NCBI GenBank assembly: GCA_029721435.1
Contig: CM056584.1
Coordinates: 7,026,395-7,090,394, forward strand
Origin: Gymnothorax reevesii
Taxonomy: Eukaryota; Chordata; Actinopteri; Anguilliformes; Muraenidae
DNA length: 64,000 bases
Direction: 5' to 3'
The notes under the pieces are model-generated. The model was not told the DNA's origin. It searched no databases and saw nothing but the letters and a program-made list of their open reading frames with translations. Shown one piece after another: positions 1 through 15,199 of this stretch; the first letter of the stretch is position 1; the number at the start of each line of letters is the position of its first letter. Both the position numbers and the translations under genes were made by a program.

Positions 1-805
1 TCATTTTCATACTATACGTGTCCTCTATGATGTTAATAGGAGATCAGATGACATTTCAGCATAACCCTGTTTGTGTAAAATGGAAATTGAGTGACGTTAA
101 TGTTTAAATGCTAATGCTAACATGCTAATATTAGCGATCTAATGTGAGTGCTAATATGTGGTCATTTTCATACTGTACGTGTCCTCTATGATGTTAATAG
201 GAGATCAGATGGCATTTCAGCTTAACCCTTCTTGTATAATAAAAAAATTGAGTAATGTTCATGTTTAAATGCTAATGCTAACATGCTAATGCTGGCGATC
301 TAATGTCAGTTCTAATATCTGGTCATTTCCATACTCTACGTGTCCTCTATGATGTTAATAGGAGATCAGATGGCATTTCAGCTTAACCCTTCTTGTGGAA
401 AATGGAAATTGAGTGACATTAATTTTTTAATACTAATGCTAACATGCTAATGCTAGCGATCTAATGTAAGTGCTAATATCTGGTCATTTTTATACTGTAC
501 GTGTCCTCTATGATGGGAGTATGGGATCAGATGGCATTTCAGCTTAACCCTGCTTGTGTAAAATGGAAATTGAGTGACGTTAATGTTTAAATACTAATGC
601 TAACATGCTAAAGCTAGCAATCTAATGTGAGTGCTAATATCTGGTCATTTTCATACTGTAAGTGTCCTCTAAGATGGGAGTATGGGATCAGATGGCATTT
701 CAGCTTAACCCTGCTTGTGTAAAATAGAAATTGAGTGACGTTAATGTTTGAATGCTAATGCTAACATGCTAATGCTAGAGATCTAATGTGAGTGCTAATA
801 TCTGG

Positions 806-2121
806 TCATTTTCATACTGTAAGTGTCCTCTATGATGTTAGTATGAGATCAGATGGCATTTCTCCTTCACCCTTCTTGTATTATGATAAAATTGAGTAAT
901 GTTAATGTTTCAATGCTAATGCTAACATGCTGATGCTAACATGCTAATGCTAGCGATCTAATATGAGTGCTAATATCTGGTCATTTTCATACTGTACGTG
1001 TCCTCTATGATGTTAATTGGAGATCAGATGGCATTTCAGCTTAACCCTTCTTGTATCATAAAAAAATTGAGTGATGTTAATGTTTAAATGCTAATGCTAA
1101 CATGCTAATGCTAGCGATCTAATGTGAGTTCTAATATCTGGTCATTTTCATACTGTACATGTCCTCTATGATGGGAGTATGAGATCAGATGGCTTTTCAG
1201 CTTAACCCTGCTTGTGTAAAATGGAAATTGAGTGACGTTAATGTTTGAATACTAATGCTAACATGCTAATGCTAGCAATCTAATGTGAGTGCTAATATCT
1301 GGTCATTTTCATACTGTACGTGTCCTCTATGATGGGAGTATGGGATCAGATGGCATTTCAGCTTAACCCTGCTTGTGTAAAATAGAAATTGAGTGACGTT
1401 AATGTTTGAATGCTAATGCTAACATGCTATTGCTAGCGATCTAATGTGAGTGCTAATATCTGGTCATTTTCATACTGTAAGTGTCCTCTATGATGTTAGT
1501 ATGAGATCAGATGGCATTTCTCCTTCACCCTTCTTGTATTATGAGCAAATTGAGTAATGTTAATGTTTCAATGCTAATGCTAACATGCTGATGCTAACAT
1601 GCTAATGCTAGCGATCTAATATGAGTGCTAATATCTGGTCATTTTCATACTGTACGTGTCCTCTATGATGTTAATTGGAGATCAGATGGCATTTCAGCTT
1701 AACCCTTCTTGTATCATAAAAAAATTGAGTGATGTTAATGTTTAAATGCTAATGCTAACATGCTAATGCTAGCGATCTAATGTGAGTTCTAATATCTGGT
1801 CATTTTCATACTGTACATGTCCTCTATGATGGGAGTATGAGATCAGATGGCTTTTCAGCTTAACCCTGCTTGTGTAAAATGGAAATTGAGTGACGTTAAT
1901 GTTTGAATGCTAATGCTAACATGCTAATGCTAGCGATCTAATGTGAGTGCTAATACCTGGTCATTTTCATACTGTACATGTCCTCTATGATGGGAGTATG
2001 AGATCAGATGGCTTTTCAGCTTAACCCTGCTTGTGTAAAATGGAAATTGAGTGACGTTAATGTTTGAATGCTAATGCTAACATTCTAAGGCTAGCGATCT
2101 AATGTGAGTTCTAATATCTGG
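806..2121 (+). repeat. 658-bp tandem duplication (4 monomers)
   Basis: The block beginning at 806 (a monomer with GTAAGTGTCC and the CTCCTTCACCC form) starts again at 1,464, 658 bp later: three 161-bp monomers plus one 175-bp monomer. Order and diagnostic variants agree between copies, including the CTAACATGCTGATGCTAACA expansion. The next block at 2,122 no longer follows. Confidence 0.8.
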
Positions 2122-2859
2122 TCATTTTCATACCATACGTGTCCTCTATGATGTTAATAGGAGATCAGATGGCATTTCAGCTTAACCCTGCTTGTGTAAA
2201 ATGGAAATTGAGTGACGTTAATGTTTGAATGCTAATGCTAACATGCTAATGCTAGCGATCTAATGTGAGTGCTAATACCTGGTCATTTTCATACTGTACA
2301 TGTCCTCTATGATGTTAATAGGAGATCAGATGGCATTTCAGCTTAACCCTTCTTGTGTAAAATGGAAATTGAGTGATGTTAATGTTTAAATGCTAATGCT
2401 AACATGCTAATGCTAGCGCTCTAATGTGAGTGCTAATATCTGGTCATTTTCATACTGTACGTGTCCTCTGTGATGGGAATATGGGATCAGATGGCATTTC
2501 AGCATAACCCTGCTTGTGTAAAATAAAAATGGAGTGACGTTAATGTTTGAATGCTAATGCTAACATGCTAATGCTAGCAGTCTAATGTGAGTGCTAATAT
2601 CTGGTCATTTTCATACTGTACGTGTCCTCTATGATGGGAGTATGGGATCAGATGGCATTTCAGCTTAACCCTACTTGTGTAAAATAGAAATTGAGTGACG
2701 TTAATGTTTGAATGCTAATGCTAACATGCTAATGCTAGCGATCAAATGTGAGTGCTAATATCTGGTCATTTTCATACTGTAAGTGTCCTCTATGATGTTA
2801 GTATGAGATCAGATGGCATTTCTCCTTCAACCTTCTTGTATTATAAGCAAATTGAGAAA

Positions 2860-2935
2860 TGTTCATGTTTCAATGCTAATGCTAGCATGCTAATGCTAAC
2901 ATGCTGATGCCAACATGCTAATGGTAGCAATCTAA
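2860..2935 (+). repeat. 189-bp monomer with two extra hexamer pairs
   Basis: The ATGCTA core here contains two additional 14-bp units, giving a 189-bp monomer. A matching one lies near 20,228-20,290, in a block that also matches at longer range. Confidence 0.75.
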
Positions 2936-3920
2936 TGTGAGTGCTAATAACTGGTCATTTTCATACTGTACATGTCTTCTATGATGGGAGTTTGGGATCA
3001 GATGGCATTTCAGCTTAACCCTGCTTTTGTAAAATGGAAATTGAGTGATGTTAATGTTTGAATGCTAATGCTAACATGCTAATGCTAGCGATCTAATGTG
3101 AGTGCTAATACCTGGTCATTTTCATACTGTACATGTCCTCCATGATGGGAGTATGAGATCAGATGGCTTTTCAGCTTAACCCTGCTTGTGTAAAATGGAA
3201 ATTGAGTGACGTTAATGTTTGAATGCTAATGCTAACATGCTAATGCTAGCGATCTAATGTGAGTGCTAATATCTGGTCATTTTCATGCTGTACGTGTCCT
3301 CTATGATGTTAATAGGAGATCAGATGGCATTTCAGCTTAACCCTTCTTGTATAATAAAAAAATTGAGTAATGTTAATGTTTAAATGCTAATGCTAACATG
3401 CTAATGCTAGCGATCTAATGTGAGTTCTAATATCTGGTCAATTTCATACTATACGTGTCCTCTATGATGTTAATAGGAGATCAGATGGCATTTCAGCTTA
3501 ACCCTTCTTGTGTAAAATGGAAATTGAGTGACATTAATGTTTTAATACTAATGCTAACATGCTAATGCTAGCGATCTAATGTGAGTGCTAATATCTGGTC
3601 ATTTTCATACTGTACGTGTCCTCTATGATGGGAGTATGGGATCAGATGGCATTTCTGCTTAACCCTGCTTGTGTAAAATGGAAATTGAGTGACGTTAATG
3701 TTTGAATGCTAATGCTTACATGCTGATGCTTGCAATCTAATGTGAGTGCTAATATCTGGTCATTTTCATACTGTACGTGTCCTCTATGAAGGGAGTATGG
3801 GATCAGATGGCATTTCAGCTTAACCCTGCTTGTGTAAAATAGAAATTGAGTGACGTTAATGTTTAAATGCTAATGCTAACATGCTAATGCTAGCGATCTA
3901 ATGTGAGTTCTAATATCTGT

Positions 3921-5310
3921 TCATTTTCATACTATACGTGTCCTCTATGATGTTAATAGGAGATCAGATGACATTTCAGCATAACCCTGTTTGTGTAAAA
4001 TGGAAATTGAGTGACGTTAATGTTTAAATGCTAATGCTAACATGCTAATATTAGCGATCTAATGTGAGTGCTAATATGTGGTCATTTTCATACTGTACGT
4101 GTCCTCTATGATGTTAATAGGAGATCAGATGGCATTTCAGCTTAACCCTTCTTGTATAATAAAAAAATTGAGTAATGTTAATGTTTAAATGCTAATGCTA
4201 ACATGCTAATGCTAGCGATCTAATGTCAGTTCTAATATCTGGTCATTTCCATACTCTACGTGTCCTCTATGATGTTAATAGGAGATCAGATGGCATTTCA
4301 GCTTAACCCTTCTTGTGGAAAATGGAAATTGAGTGACATCAATTTTTTAATACTAATGCTAACATGCTAATGCTAGCGATCTAATGTAAGTGCTAATATC
4401 TGGTCATTTTCATACTGTACGTGTCCTCTATGATGGGAGTATGGGATCAGATGGCATTTCAGCTTAACCCTGCTTGTGTAAAATGGAAATTGAGTGAAGT
4501 TAATGTTTGAATACTAATGCTAACATGCTAATGCTAGCAATCTAATGTGAGTGCTAATATCTGGTCATTTTCATACTGTACGTGTCCTCTATGAAGGGAG
4601 TATGGGATCAGATGGCATTTCAGCTTAACCCTGCTTGTGTAAAATAGAAATTGAGTGACGTTAATGTTTAAATGCTAATGCTAACATGCTAATGCTAGCG
4701 ATCTAATGTGAGTTCTAATATCTGTTCATTTTCATACTATACGTGTCCTCTATGATGTTAATAGGAGATCAGATGACATTTCAGCATAACCCTGTTTGTG
4801 TAAAATGGAAATTGAGTGATGTTAATGTTTAAATGCTAATGCTAACATGCTAATATTAGCGATCTAATGTGAGTGCTAATATGTGGTCATTTTCATACTG
4901 TACGTGTCCTCTATGATGTTAATAGGAGATCAGATGGCATTTCAGCTTAACCCTTCTTGTATAATAAAAAAATTGAGTAATGTTCATGTTTAAATGCTAA
5001 TGCTAACATGCTAATGCTAGCGATCTAATGTCAGTTCTAATATCTGGTCATTTCCATACTCTACGTGTCCTCTATGATGTTAATAGGAGATCAGATGGCA
5101 TTTCAGCTTAACCCTTCTTGTGGAAAATGGAAATTGAGTGACATCAATTTTTTAATACTAATGCTAACATGCTAATGCTAGCGATCTAATGTAAGTGCTA
5201 ATATCTGGTCATTTTCATACTGTACGTGTCCTCTATGATGGGAGTATGGGATCAGATGGCATTTCAGCTTAACCCTGCTTGTGTAAAATGGAAATTGAGT
5301 GAAGTTAATG
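3921..5310 (+). repeat. 805-bp tandem duplication (5 monomers)
   Basis: The five monomers at 3,921-4,725 are repeated from 4,726 to about 5,310, where the copies diverge. Shared markers are GATGACATTTCAGCATAACC, CATGCTAATATTAGCG, CATTTCCATACTCTACG and the unusual GACATCAATTTTTTAATAC. The first monomers of the window (1-645) are a further close relative, 3,920 bp upstream. Confidence 0.8.
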
Positions 5311-8300
5311 TTTGAATGCTAATGCTAACATGCTAATGTTAGCGATCTAATGTGAGTGCTAATATCTGGTCATTTTCATACTGTAAGTGTCCTCTATGAT
5401 GTTAATATGAGATCAGATGGCATTTCTCCTTCACCCTTCTTGTATTATAAGCAAATTGAGTAATGTTAATGTTTCAATGCTAATGCTAACATGCTGATGC
5501 TAGCAATTTAATGTGAGTGCTAATACCTGGTCATTTTCATACTGTACACGTCCTCTATGATGTTAATAGGAGATCAGATGGCATTTCAGCTTAACCCTTC
5601 TTGTGTAAAATGGAAATTGAGTGACATTAATGTCTTAATACTAATGCTAACATGCTAATGCTAGCGATCTAATGTGAGTGCTAATATCTGGTCATTTTTA
5701 TACTGTACGTGTCCTCTATGATGTTAATTGGAGGTCAGATGGCATTTCAGCTTAACCCTGCTTGTGTAAAATAGAAATTGAGTGACGTTTATGTTTGAAT
5801 GCTAATGTTAACATGCTAATGCTAGCGATCTAATGTGAGTGCTAATACCTGGTCATTTTCATACTGTACATGTCCTCTATGATGGGAGTATGAGATCAGA
5901 TGGCTTTTCAGCTTACCCTGCTTGTGTAGAATGGAAATTGAGTGATGTTAATGTTTGAATGCTAATGGTAACATGCTAATGCTGGCGATCTAATATGAGT
6001 TCTAATATCTGGTCATTTTCATACCATACGTGTCCTCTATGATGTTAATAGGAGATCAGATGGCATTTCAGCTTAACCCTGATTGTGTACAATGGAAATT
6101 TAGCGACGTTGATGTTTGAATGCTAATGCTAACATGCTAATGCTAGCGATCTAATGTGAGTGCTAATATCTGGTCATTTTCATACTACACGTGTCCTTTA
6201 TGATGTTAATAGGAGATCAGATGGCATTTCAGCTTAACCCTTCTTGTTTAAAATTGAAATTGAGTGATGTTAATGTTTAAATGCTAATGCTAACATGCTA
6301 ATGCTAGCGCTCTAATGTGAGTGCTAATATGTGGTCATTTTCATACTGTACGTGTCCTCTATGATGGGAATATGGGATCAGATGGCATTTCAGCTTTACC
6401 CTGTTTGTGTAAAATGGAAATTGAGTGATGTTAATGTTTGAATACTAATGCTAACATGCTAATGCTAGCGATCTAATGTGAGTGCTAATATCTGGTCATT
6501 GTCATACTATTCGTGTCCTCTATGATGTTAATAGGAGATCAGATGGCATTTCAGCTTAACCCTTCTTGTATAATAAAAAAATTGAGTAATGTTAATGTTT
6601 AAATGCTAATGCTAACATGCTAATGCTAGCGATCTAATGTCAGTTCTAATATCTGGTCATTTCCATACTCTACGTGTCCTCTATGATGTTAATAGGAGGT
6701 CAGATGGCATTTCAGCTTAACCCTTCTTGTGTAAAATGGAAATTGAGTGACATTAATGTTTTAATACTAATGCTAACATGCTAATGCTAGCGATCTAATG
6801 TGAGTGCTAATATCTGGTCATTTTCATACTGTACGTGTCCTCTATGATGGGAGTATGGGATCAGATGGCATTTCAGCTTAACCCTGCTTGTGTAAAATGG
6901 AAATTGAGTGAAGTTAATGTTTGAATACTAATGCTAACATGCTAATGCTAGCAATCTAATGTGAGTGCTAATATCTGGTCATTTTCATACTGTACGTGTC
7001 CTCTATGATGGGGGTATGGGATCAGATGGCATTTCAGCTTAACCCTGCTTGTGTAAAATAGAAATTGAGTGACGTTAATGTTTGAATGCTAATGCTAACA
7101 TGCTAATGCTAGCGATCTAATGTGAGTGCTAATATCTGGTCATTTTCATACTGTAAGTGTCCTCTATGATGTTAGTATGAGATCAGATGGCATTTCAGCT
7201 TAACCCTGCTTGTGTAAAATAGAAATTGAGTGACGTTAATGTTTGAATGCTAATGCTAACATGCTAATGCTAGAGATCTAATGTGAGTGCTAATATCTGG
7301 TCATTTTCATACTGTACGTGTCCTCTATGATGGGAGTATGGGATTAGATGGCATTTCAGCTTAACCCTGCTTGTGTAAAATGGAAATTGAGTGACGTTAA
7401 TGTTTGAATACTAATGCTTACATGCTAAAGCTAGCAATCTAATGTGAGTGCTAATATCTGGTCATTTTCATACTGTACGTGTCCTCTATGATGGGAGTAT
7501 GGGATCAGATGGCATTTCAGCTTAACCCTGCTTGTGTAAAATAGAAATTGAGTGACGTTAATGTTTGAATGCTAATGCTAACATGCTAATGCTAGAGATC
7601 TAATGTGAGTGCTAATATCTGGTCATTTTCATACTGTTAGTGTCCTCCTTGATGTTAGTATGAGATCAGATGGCATTTCTCCTTCACCCTTCTTGTATTA
7701 TAAGCAAATTGAGTAATGTTAATGTTTCAATGCTAATGCTAACATGCTGATGCTAACATGCTAATGCTAGCGATCTAATGTGAGTGCTAATATCTGGTCA
7801 TTTTCATACTGTACGTGTCCTCTATGATGTTAATTGGAGATGAGATGGCATTTCAGCTTAACCCTTCTTGTATAATAAAAAAATTGAGTAATGTTAATGT
7901 TTAAATGCTAATGCTAACATGCTAATGCTAGCGATCTAATGTGAGTTCTAATATCTGGTCATTTTCATACTATACGTGTCCTCTATAATGTTAATAGGAG
8001 ATCAGATGGCATTTCAGTTTAACCCTTCTTGTGTAAAATGGAAATTGAGTGACATTAATGTTTTAATACTAATGCTAACATGCTAATGCTAGCGATCTAA
8101 TTTGAGTGCTAATATCAGGTCATTTTCATACTGTACGTGTCCTCTATGATGGGAGTATTGGATCAGATGGCATTTCAGCTTAACCCTGCTTGTGTAAAAT
8201 AAAAATTGAGTGATGTAATGTTTGAATGCTAATACTAACATGCTAATGCTAGCGATCTAATGTGAGTGCTAATATCTGGTCATTTTCATACTGTAAGTGT

Positions 8301-11300
8301 CCTCTATGATGTTAGTATGAGATCAGATGGCATTTCTCCTTCACCCTTCTTGTATTATAAGCAAACTGAGTAATGTTAATGTTTCAATGCTAATGCTAAC
8401 ATGCTGATGCTAACATGCTAATGCTAGCAATCTAATGTGAGTGCTAATACCTGGTCATTTTCATACTGGACATGTCTTCTATGATGGTAGTATGGGATCA
8501 GATGGCATTTCAGCTTAACCTTGCTTGTGTAAAATGGAAATTGAGTGACGTTAATGTTTGAATGCTAATGCTAACATGCTAATGCTAGTGATCTAATGTG
8601 AGTGTTAATACCTGGTCATTTTCATACTGTACATGTCCTCTATGATGGGAGTATGAGATCAGATGGCTTTTCAGCTTAACCCTGCTTGAGTAGAATGGAA
8701 ATTGAGTGATGTTAATGTTTGAATGCTAATGGTAACATGCTAATGCTGGCGATCTAATATGAGTTCTAATATCTGGTCATTTTCATACCATACGTGTCCT
8801 CTATGATGTTAATAGGAGATCAGATGGCTTTTCAGCTTAACCCTGCTTTTGTAAAATGGAAATTGAGTGACGTTAATGTTGAATGCTAATGCTAACATGC
8901 TAATGCTAGCGATCTAATGTGAGTTCTAATATCTGGTCATTTTCATACCATACGTGTCCTCTATGATGTTAATAGGAGATCAGATGGCATTTCAGCTTAA
9001 CCCTGCTTGTGTACAATGGAAATTTAGTGACGTTAATGTTTGAATGCTAATGCTAACATGCTACTGCTAGCGATCTAATGTGAGTGCTAATATCTGGTCA
9101 TTTTCATACTACACGTGTCCTCTATGATGTTAATAGGAGTTCAGATGGCATTTCAGCTTAACCCTTCTTGTTTAAAATGGAAATTGAGTGATGTTAATGT
9201 TTAAATGCTAATGCTAACATGCTAATGCTAGCGCTCAAATGTGAGTGCTAATATGTGGTCATTTTCATACTGTACGTGTCCTCTATGATGGGAATATGGG
9301 ATCAGATGGCATTTCAGCTTAACCCTGTTTGTGTAAAATGGAAATTGAGTGATGTTAATGTTTGAATGCTAATGCTAACATGCTAATATTAGCGATCTAA
9401 TTTGAGTGCTAATATCTGGTCATTTTCATACTGTACGTGTCCTCTATGATGTTAATAGGAGATCAGATGGCATTTCAGCTTAACCCTTCTTGTATAATAA
9501 AAAAATTGAGTAATGTTAATGTTTAAATGCTAATGCTAACATGCTAATGCTAGCGATCAAATGTGAGTGCTAATATCTGGTCATTTTCATACTGTAAGTG
9601 TCCTCTATGATGTTAGTATGAGATCAGATGGCATTTCTCCTTCAACCTTCTTGTACTATAAGCAAATTGAGAAATGTTAATGTTTCAATGCTAATGCTAA
9701 CATGCTAATGCCAACATGCTAATGCTAGCAATCTAATGTGAGTGCTAATACCTGGTCATTTTCATACTGTACATGCCTTCTATGATGGGAGTATGGGATC
9801 AGATGGCATTTCAGCTTAACCCTGCTTTTGTAAAATGGAAATTGAGTGACGTTAATGTTTGAATGCTAATGCTAACATGCTAATGCTAGCGATCTAATGT
9901 GAGTGCTAATACCTGGTCATTTTCATACTGTACATGTCCTCTATGATGGGAGTATGAGATCAGATGGCTTTTCAGCTTAACCCTGCTTGTGTAGAATGGA
10001 AATTGAGTGATGTTAATGTTTGAATGCTAATGGTAACATGCTAATGCTGGCGATCTAATATGAGTTCTAATATCTGGTCATTTTCATACCATACGTGTCC
10101 TCTATGATGTTAATAGGAGATCAGATGGCTTTTCAGCTTAACCCTGCTTTTGTAAAATGGAAATTGAGTGACGTTAATCTTTGAATACTAATGCTAACAT
10201 GCTAATGCTAGCGATCTAATGTGAGTGCTAATATCTGGTCATTTTCATACTACACGTGTCCTTTATGATGTTAATAGGAGATCAGATGGCATTTCAGCTT
10301 AACCCTTCTTGTTTAAAATGGAAATTGAGTGATGTTAATGTTTAAATGCTAATGCTAACATGCTAATGCTAGCGCTCTAATGTGAACGCTCATATGTGGT
10401 CATTTTCATACTGTACGTGTCCTCTATGATAAGAATATGGGATCAGATGGCATTTCAGCTTTACCCTAATTGTGTAAAATGGAAATTGAGTGATGTTAAT
10501 GTTTGAATACTAATGCTAACATGCTAATGCTAGCGATCTAATGTGAGTGCTAATATCTGGTCATTGTCATACTATAAGTGTCCTCTATGATGTTAATAGG
10601 AGATCAGATGGCATTTCAGCTTAACCCTTCTTGTATAATAAAAAAATTGAGTAATGTTAATGTTTAAATGCTAATGCTAACATGCTAATGCTAGCGATCT
10701 AATGTGAGTTCTAATATCTGTTCATTTTCATACTATACGTGTCCTCTATGATTTTAATAGGAGATCAGATGACATTTCAGCATAACCCTGTTTGTGTAAA
10801 ATGGAAATTGAGTGACGTTAATGTTTAAATGCTAATGCTAACATGCTAATATTAGCGATCTAATGTGAGTGCTAATATCTGGTCATTTTCATACTGTACG
10901 TGTCCTCTATGATGTTAATAGGAGATCAGATGGCATTTCAGCTTAACCCTTCTTGTATAATAAAAAAATTGAGTAATGTTAATGTTTAAATGCTAATGCT
11001 AACATGCTAATGCTAGCGATCTAATGTGAGTTCTAATATCTGTTCATTTTCATACTATACGTGTCCTCTATGATTTTAATAGGAGATCAGATGACATTTC
11101 AGCATAACCCTGTTTGTGTAAAATGGAAATTGAGTAATGTTAATGTTTAAATGCTAATGCTAACATGCTAATGCTAGCGATTTAATGTCAGTTCTAATAT
11201 CTGGTCATTTCCATACTCTACGTGTCCTCTATGATGTTACTAGGAGATCAGATGGCATTTCAGCTTAACCCTTCTTGTGTAATATGGAAATTGAGTGACA

Positions 11301-12349
11301 TTAATGTTTTAATACTAATGCTAACATGCTAATGCTAGCGATCTAATGTAAGTGCTAATATCTGGTCATTTTCATACTGTACGTGTCCTCTATGATGGGA
11401 GTATGGGATCAGATGGCATTTCAGCTTAACCCTGCTTGTGTGAAATGGAAATTGAGTGAAGTTAATGTTTGAATACTAATGCTAACATGCTAATGCTAGC
11501 AATCTAATGTGATTGCTAATATCTGGTAATTTTCATACTGTACGTGTCTTCTATGATGGGGGTATGGGATCAGATGGCATTTCAGCTTAACCCTGCTTGT
11601 GTTAAATAGAAATTGAGTGACGTTAATGTTTGAATGCTAATGCTAACATGCTAATGCTAGCGATCTAATGTGAGTGCTAATATCTGGTCATTTTCATACT
11701 GTAAGTGTCCTCTATGATGTTAGTATGAGATCAGATGGCATTTCTCCTTCACCCTTCTTGTATTATAAGCAAATTGAGTAATGTTAATGTTTCAATGCTA
11801 ATGCTAACATGCTGATTCTAACATGCTAATGCTAGCAATCTAATGTGAGTGCTAATACCTGGTCATTTTCATACTGTACATGTCTGCTATGATGGGAGTA
11901 TGGGAGCAGATGGCATTTCAGCTTAACCCTTCTTGTGTAAAATGGAAATTGAGTGATGTTAATGTTTAAATGCTAATGCTAACATGCTGATGCTAGCGCT
12001 CTAATGTGAGTGCTAATATCTGGTCATTTTCATACTGTACGTCTCCTCTATGATGGTAATATGGGATCAGATGGCATTTCAGCATAACCCTGTTTGTGCT
12101 AAATGGAAATTGAGTGACGTTAATGTTTAAATGCTAATGCTAACATGCTAATGCTAGCGATCTAATGTGAGTGCTAATCTCTGGTCATTTTCATACTGTA
12201 CGTGTCCTCTATGATGTTTATAGGAGATCAGATGGCATTTCAGCTTAACCCTTCTCGTATAATAAAAAAATTGAGTAATGTTAATGTTTAAATGCTAATG
12301 CTAACATGCTAATGCTAGCGATCTAATGTGAGTTCTAATATCTGGTCAT

Positions 12350-13970
12350 TTTCATACTATACGTGTCATCTATGATGTTAATTGGAGATTAGATGGCATT
12401 TCAGCTTAACCCTTCTTTTGTAAAATGGAAATTGAGTGACATTAATGTTTTAATACTGATGCTAGCATGCTAATGCTAGCGATCTAATGTGAGTGCTAAT
12501 ATCTGGTCATTTTCATACTGTACGTGTCCTCTATGATGGGAGTATGGGATCAGATGGCATTTCAGCTTAACCCTGCTTGTGTAAAATGGAAATTGAGTGA
12601 CGTTAATGTTTGAATACTAATGCTAACATGCTAATGCTAGCAATCTAATGTGAGTGCTAATATCTGGTCATTTTCATACTGTACGTGTCCTCTATGATGG
12701 GAGTATGGGATCAGATGGCATTTCAGCTTCACCCTGCTTGTGTAAAATAGAAATTGAGTGACGTTAATGTTTGATTGCTAATGCTAACATGCTAATGCTA
12801 GCGATCTAATATGAGTGCTAATATCTGGTCATTTTCATACTGTAAGTGTCCTCTATGATGTTAGTATGAGATCAGATGGCATTTCTCCTTCACCTTCTTG
12901 TATTATGAGCAAATTGAGTAATGTTAATGTTTCAATGCAAATGCTTACATGCTGATGCTAACATGCTAATGCTAGCGATCTAATGTGAGTGCTAATATCT
13001 GGTCATTTTCATACTGTACGTGTCCTCTATGATGTTAATTGGAGATCAGATGGCATTTCAGCTTAACCCTTCTTGTATAATAAAAAAAATGAGTAATGTT
13101 AATGTTTAAATGCTAATGCTAACATGCTAATGCTAGCGATCTAATGTGTGTTCTAATATCTGGTCATTTTCATACTATACGTGTCCTCTATGATGTTAAT
13201 AGGAGATCAGATGGCATTTCAGCTTAACCCTTCTTTTGTAAAATGGAAATTGAGTGACATTAATGTTTTAATACTGATGCTAGCATGCTAATGCTAGCGA
13301 TCTAATGTGAGTGCTAATATCTGGTCATTTTCATACTGTACGTGTCCTCTATGATGGGAGTATGGGATCAGATGGCATTTCAGCTTAACCCTGCTTGTGT
13401 AAAATGGAAATTGAGTGACGTTAATGTTTGAATACTAATGCTAACATGCTAATGCTAGCAATCTAATGTGAGTGCTAATATCTGGTCATTTTCATACTGT
13501 GCGTGTCCTCTATGATGGGAGTATGGGATCAGATGGCATTTCAGCTTCACCCTGCTTGTGTAAAATAGAAATTGAGTGACGTTAATGTTTGATTGCTAAT
13601 GCTAACATGCTAATGCTAGCGATCTAATGTGAGTGCTAATATCTGGTCATTTTCATACTGTTAGTGTCCTCTATGATGTTAGTATGAGATCAGATGGCAT
13701 TTCTCCTTCACCCTTCTTGTATTATGAGCAAATTGAGTAATGTTAATGTTTCAATGCTAATGCTTACATGCTGATGCTAACATGCTAATGCTAGCGATCT
13801 AATGTGAGTGCTAATATCTGGTCATTTTCATACTGTACGTGTCCTCTATGATGTTAATTGGAGATCAGATGGCATTTCAGCTTAACCCTTCTTGTATAAT
13901 AAAAAAATTGAGTAATGTTAATGTTTAAATGCTAATGCTAACATGCTAATGCTAGCGATCTAATGTGTGT
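12350..13970 (+). repeat. 818-bp tandem duplication (5 monomers)
   Basis: The rare marker ACTGATGCTAGCATGC occurs at 12,455 and 13,273. The 818-bp spacing equals five monomers, one of them 175 bp and with one base lost. Flanking monomer types follow the same order in both copies. Confidence 0.75.
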
Positions 13971-15199
13971 TCTAATATCTGGTCATTTTCATACTATACG
14001 TGTCCTCTATAATGTTAATAGGAGATCAGATGGCATTTCAGCTTAACCCTTCTTGTGTAAAATGGAAATTGAGTGACATTAATGTTTTAATACTTATGCT
14101 AACATGCTAATGCTAGCGATCTAATGTGAGTGCTAATATCTGGTCATTTTCATACTGTACGTGTCCTCTATGATGGGAGTATTGGATCAGATGGCATTTC
14201 AGCTTAACCCTGCTTGTGTAAAATAAAAATTGAGTGACGTTAATGTTTAAATGCTAATGCTAACATGCTAATGCTAGCGATCTAATGTGAGGGCTAATAT
14301 CTGGTCATTTTCATACTCTAAGTGTCCTCTATGATGTTAGTATGAGATCAGATGGCATTTCTCCTTCACCCTTCTTGTATTATAAGCAAATTGAGTAATG
14401 TTAATGTTTCAATGCTAATGCTAACATTCTGATGCTAACATGCTAATGCTAGCAATCTAATGTGAGTGCTAATACCTGGTCATTTTCATACTGTACATGT
14501 CTTCTATGATGGGAGTATGGGATCAGATGGCATTTCAGCTTAACCTTCCTTCTGTAAAATGGAAATTGAGTTACGTTAATGTTTGAATGCTAATGCTAAC
14601 ATGCTAATGCTAGTGATCTAATGTGAGTGCTAATACCTGGTCATTTTCATACTGTACATGTCCTCTATGATGGGAGTATGAGATCAGATGGCTTTTCAGC
14701 TTAACCCTGCTTGTGTAAAATGGAAATTGAGTGACGTTAATGTTTGAATGCTAATGCTAACATGCTAATACCAGCGATCTTATGTGAGTTCTAATATCTG
14801 GTCAATTTCATACCATACGTGTCCTCTATGATGTGAATAGGAGATCAGATGGCATTTCAGCTTAACCCTGCTTGTGTAAAATGGAAATTGAGTGACGTTA
14901 ATGTTTGAATGCTAATGCTAACATGCTAATGCCAGCGATCTTATGTGAGTTCTAATATCTGGTCATTTTCATACTACACGTGTCCTCTATGATGTTAATA
15001 GGAGTTCAGATGGCATTTCAGCTTAACCCTTCTTGTTTAAAATGGAAATTGAGTGATGTTAATGTTTAAATGCTAATGCTAACATGCTAATGCTAGCGCT
15101 CTAATGTGAGTGCTAATATGTGGTCATTTTCATACTGTACGTGTCCTCTATGATGGGAATATGGGATCAGATGGCATTTCAGCTTAACCCTGTTTGTGT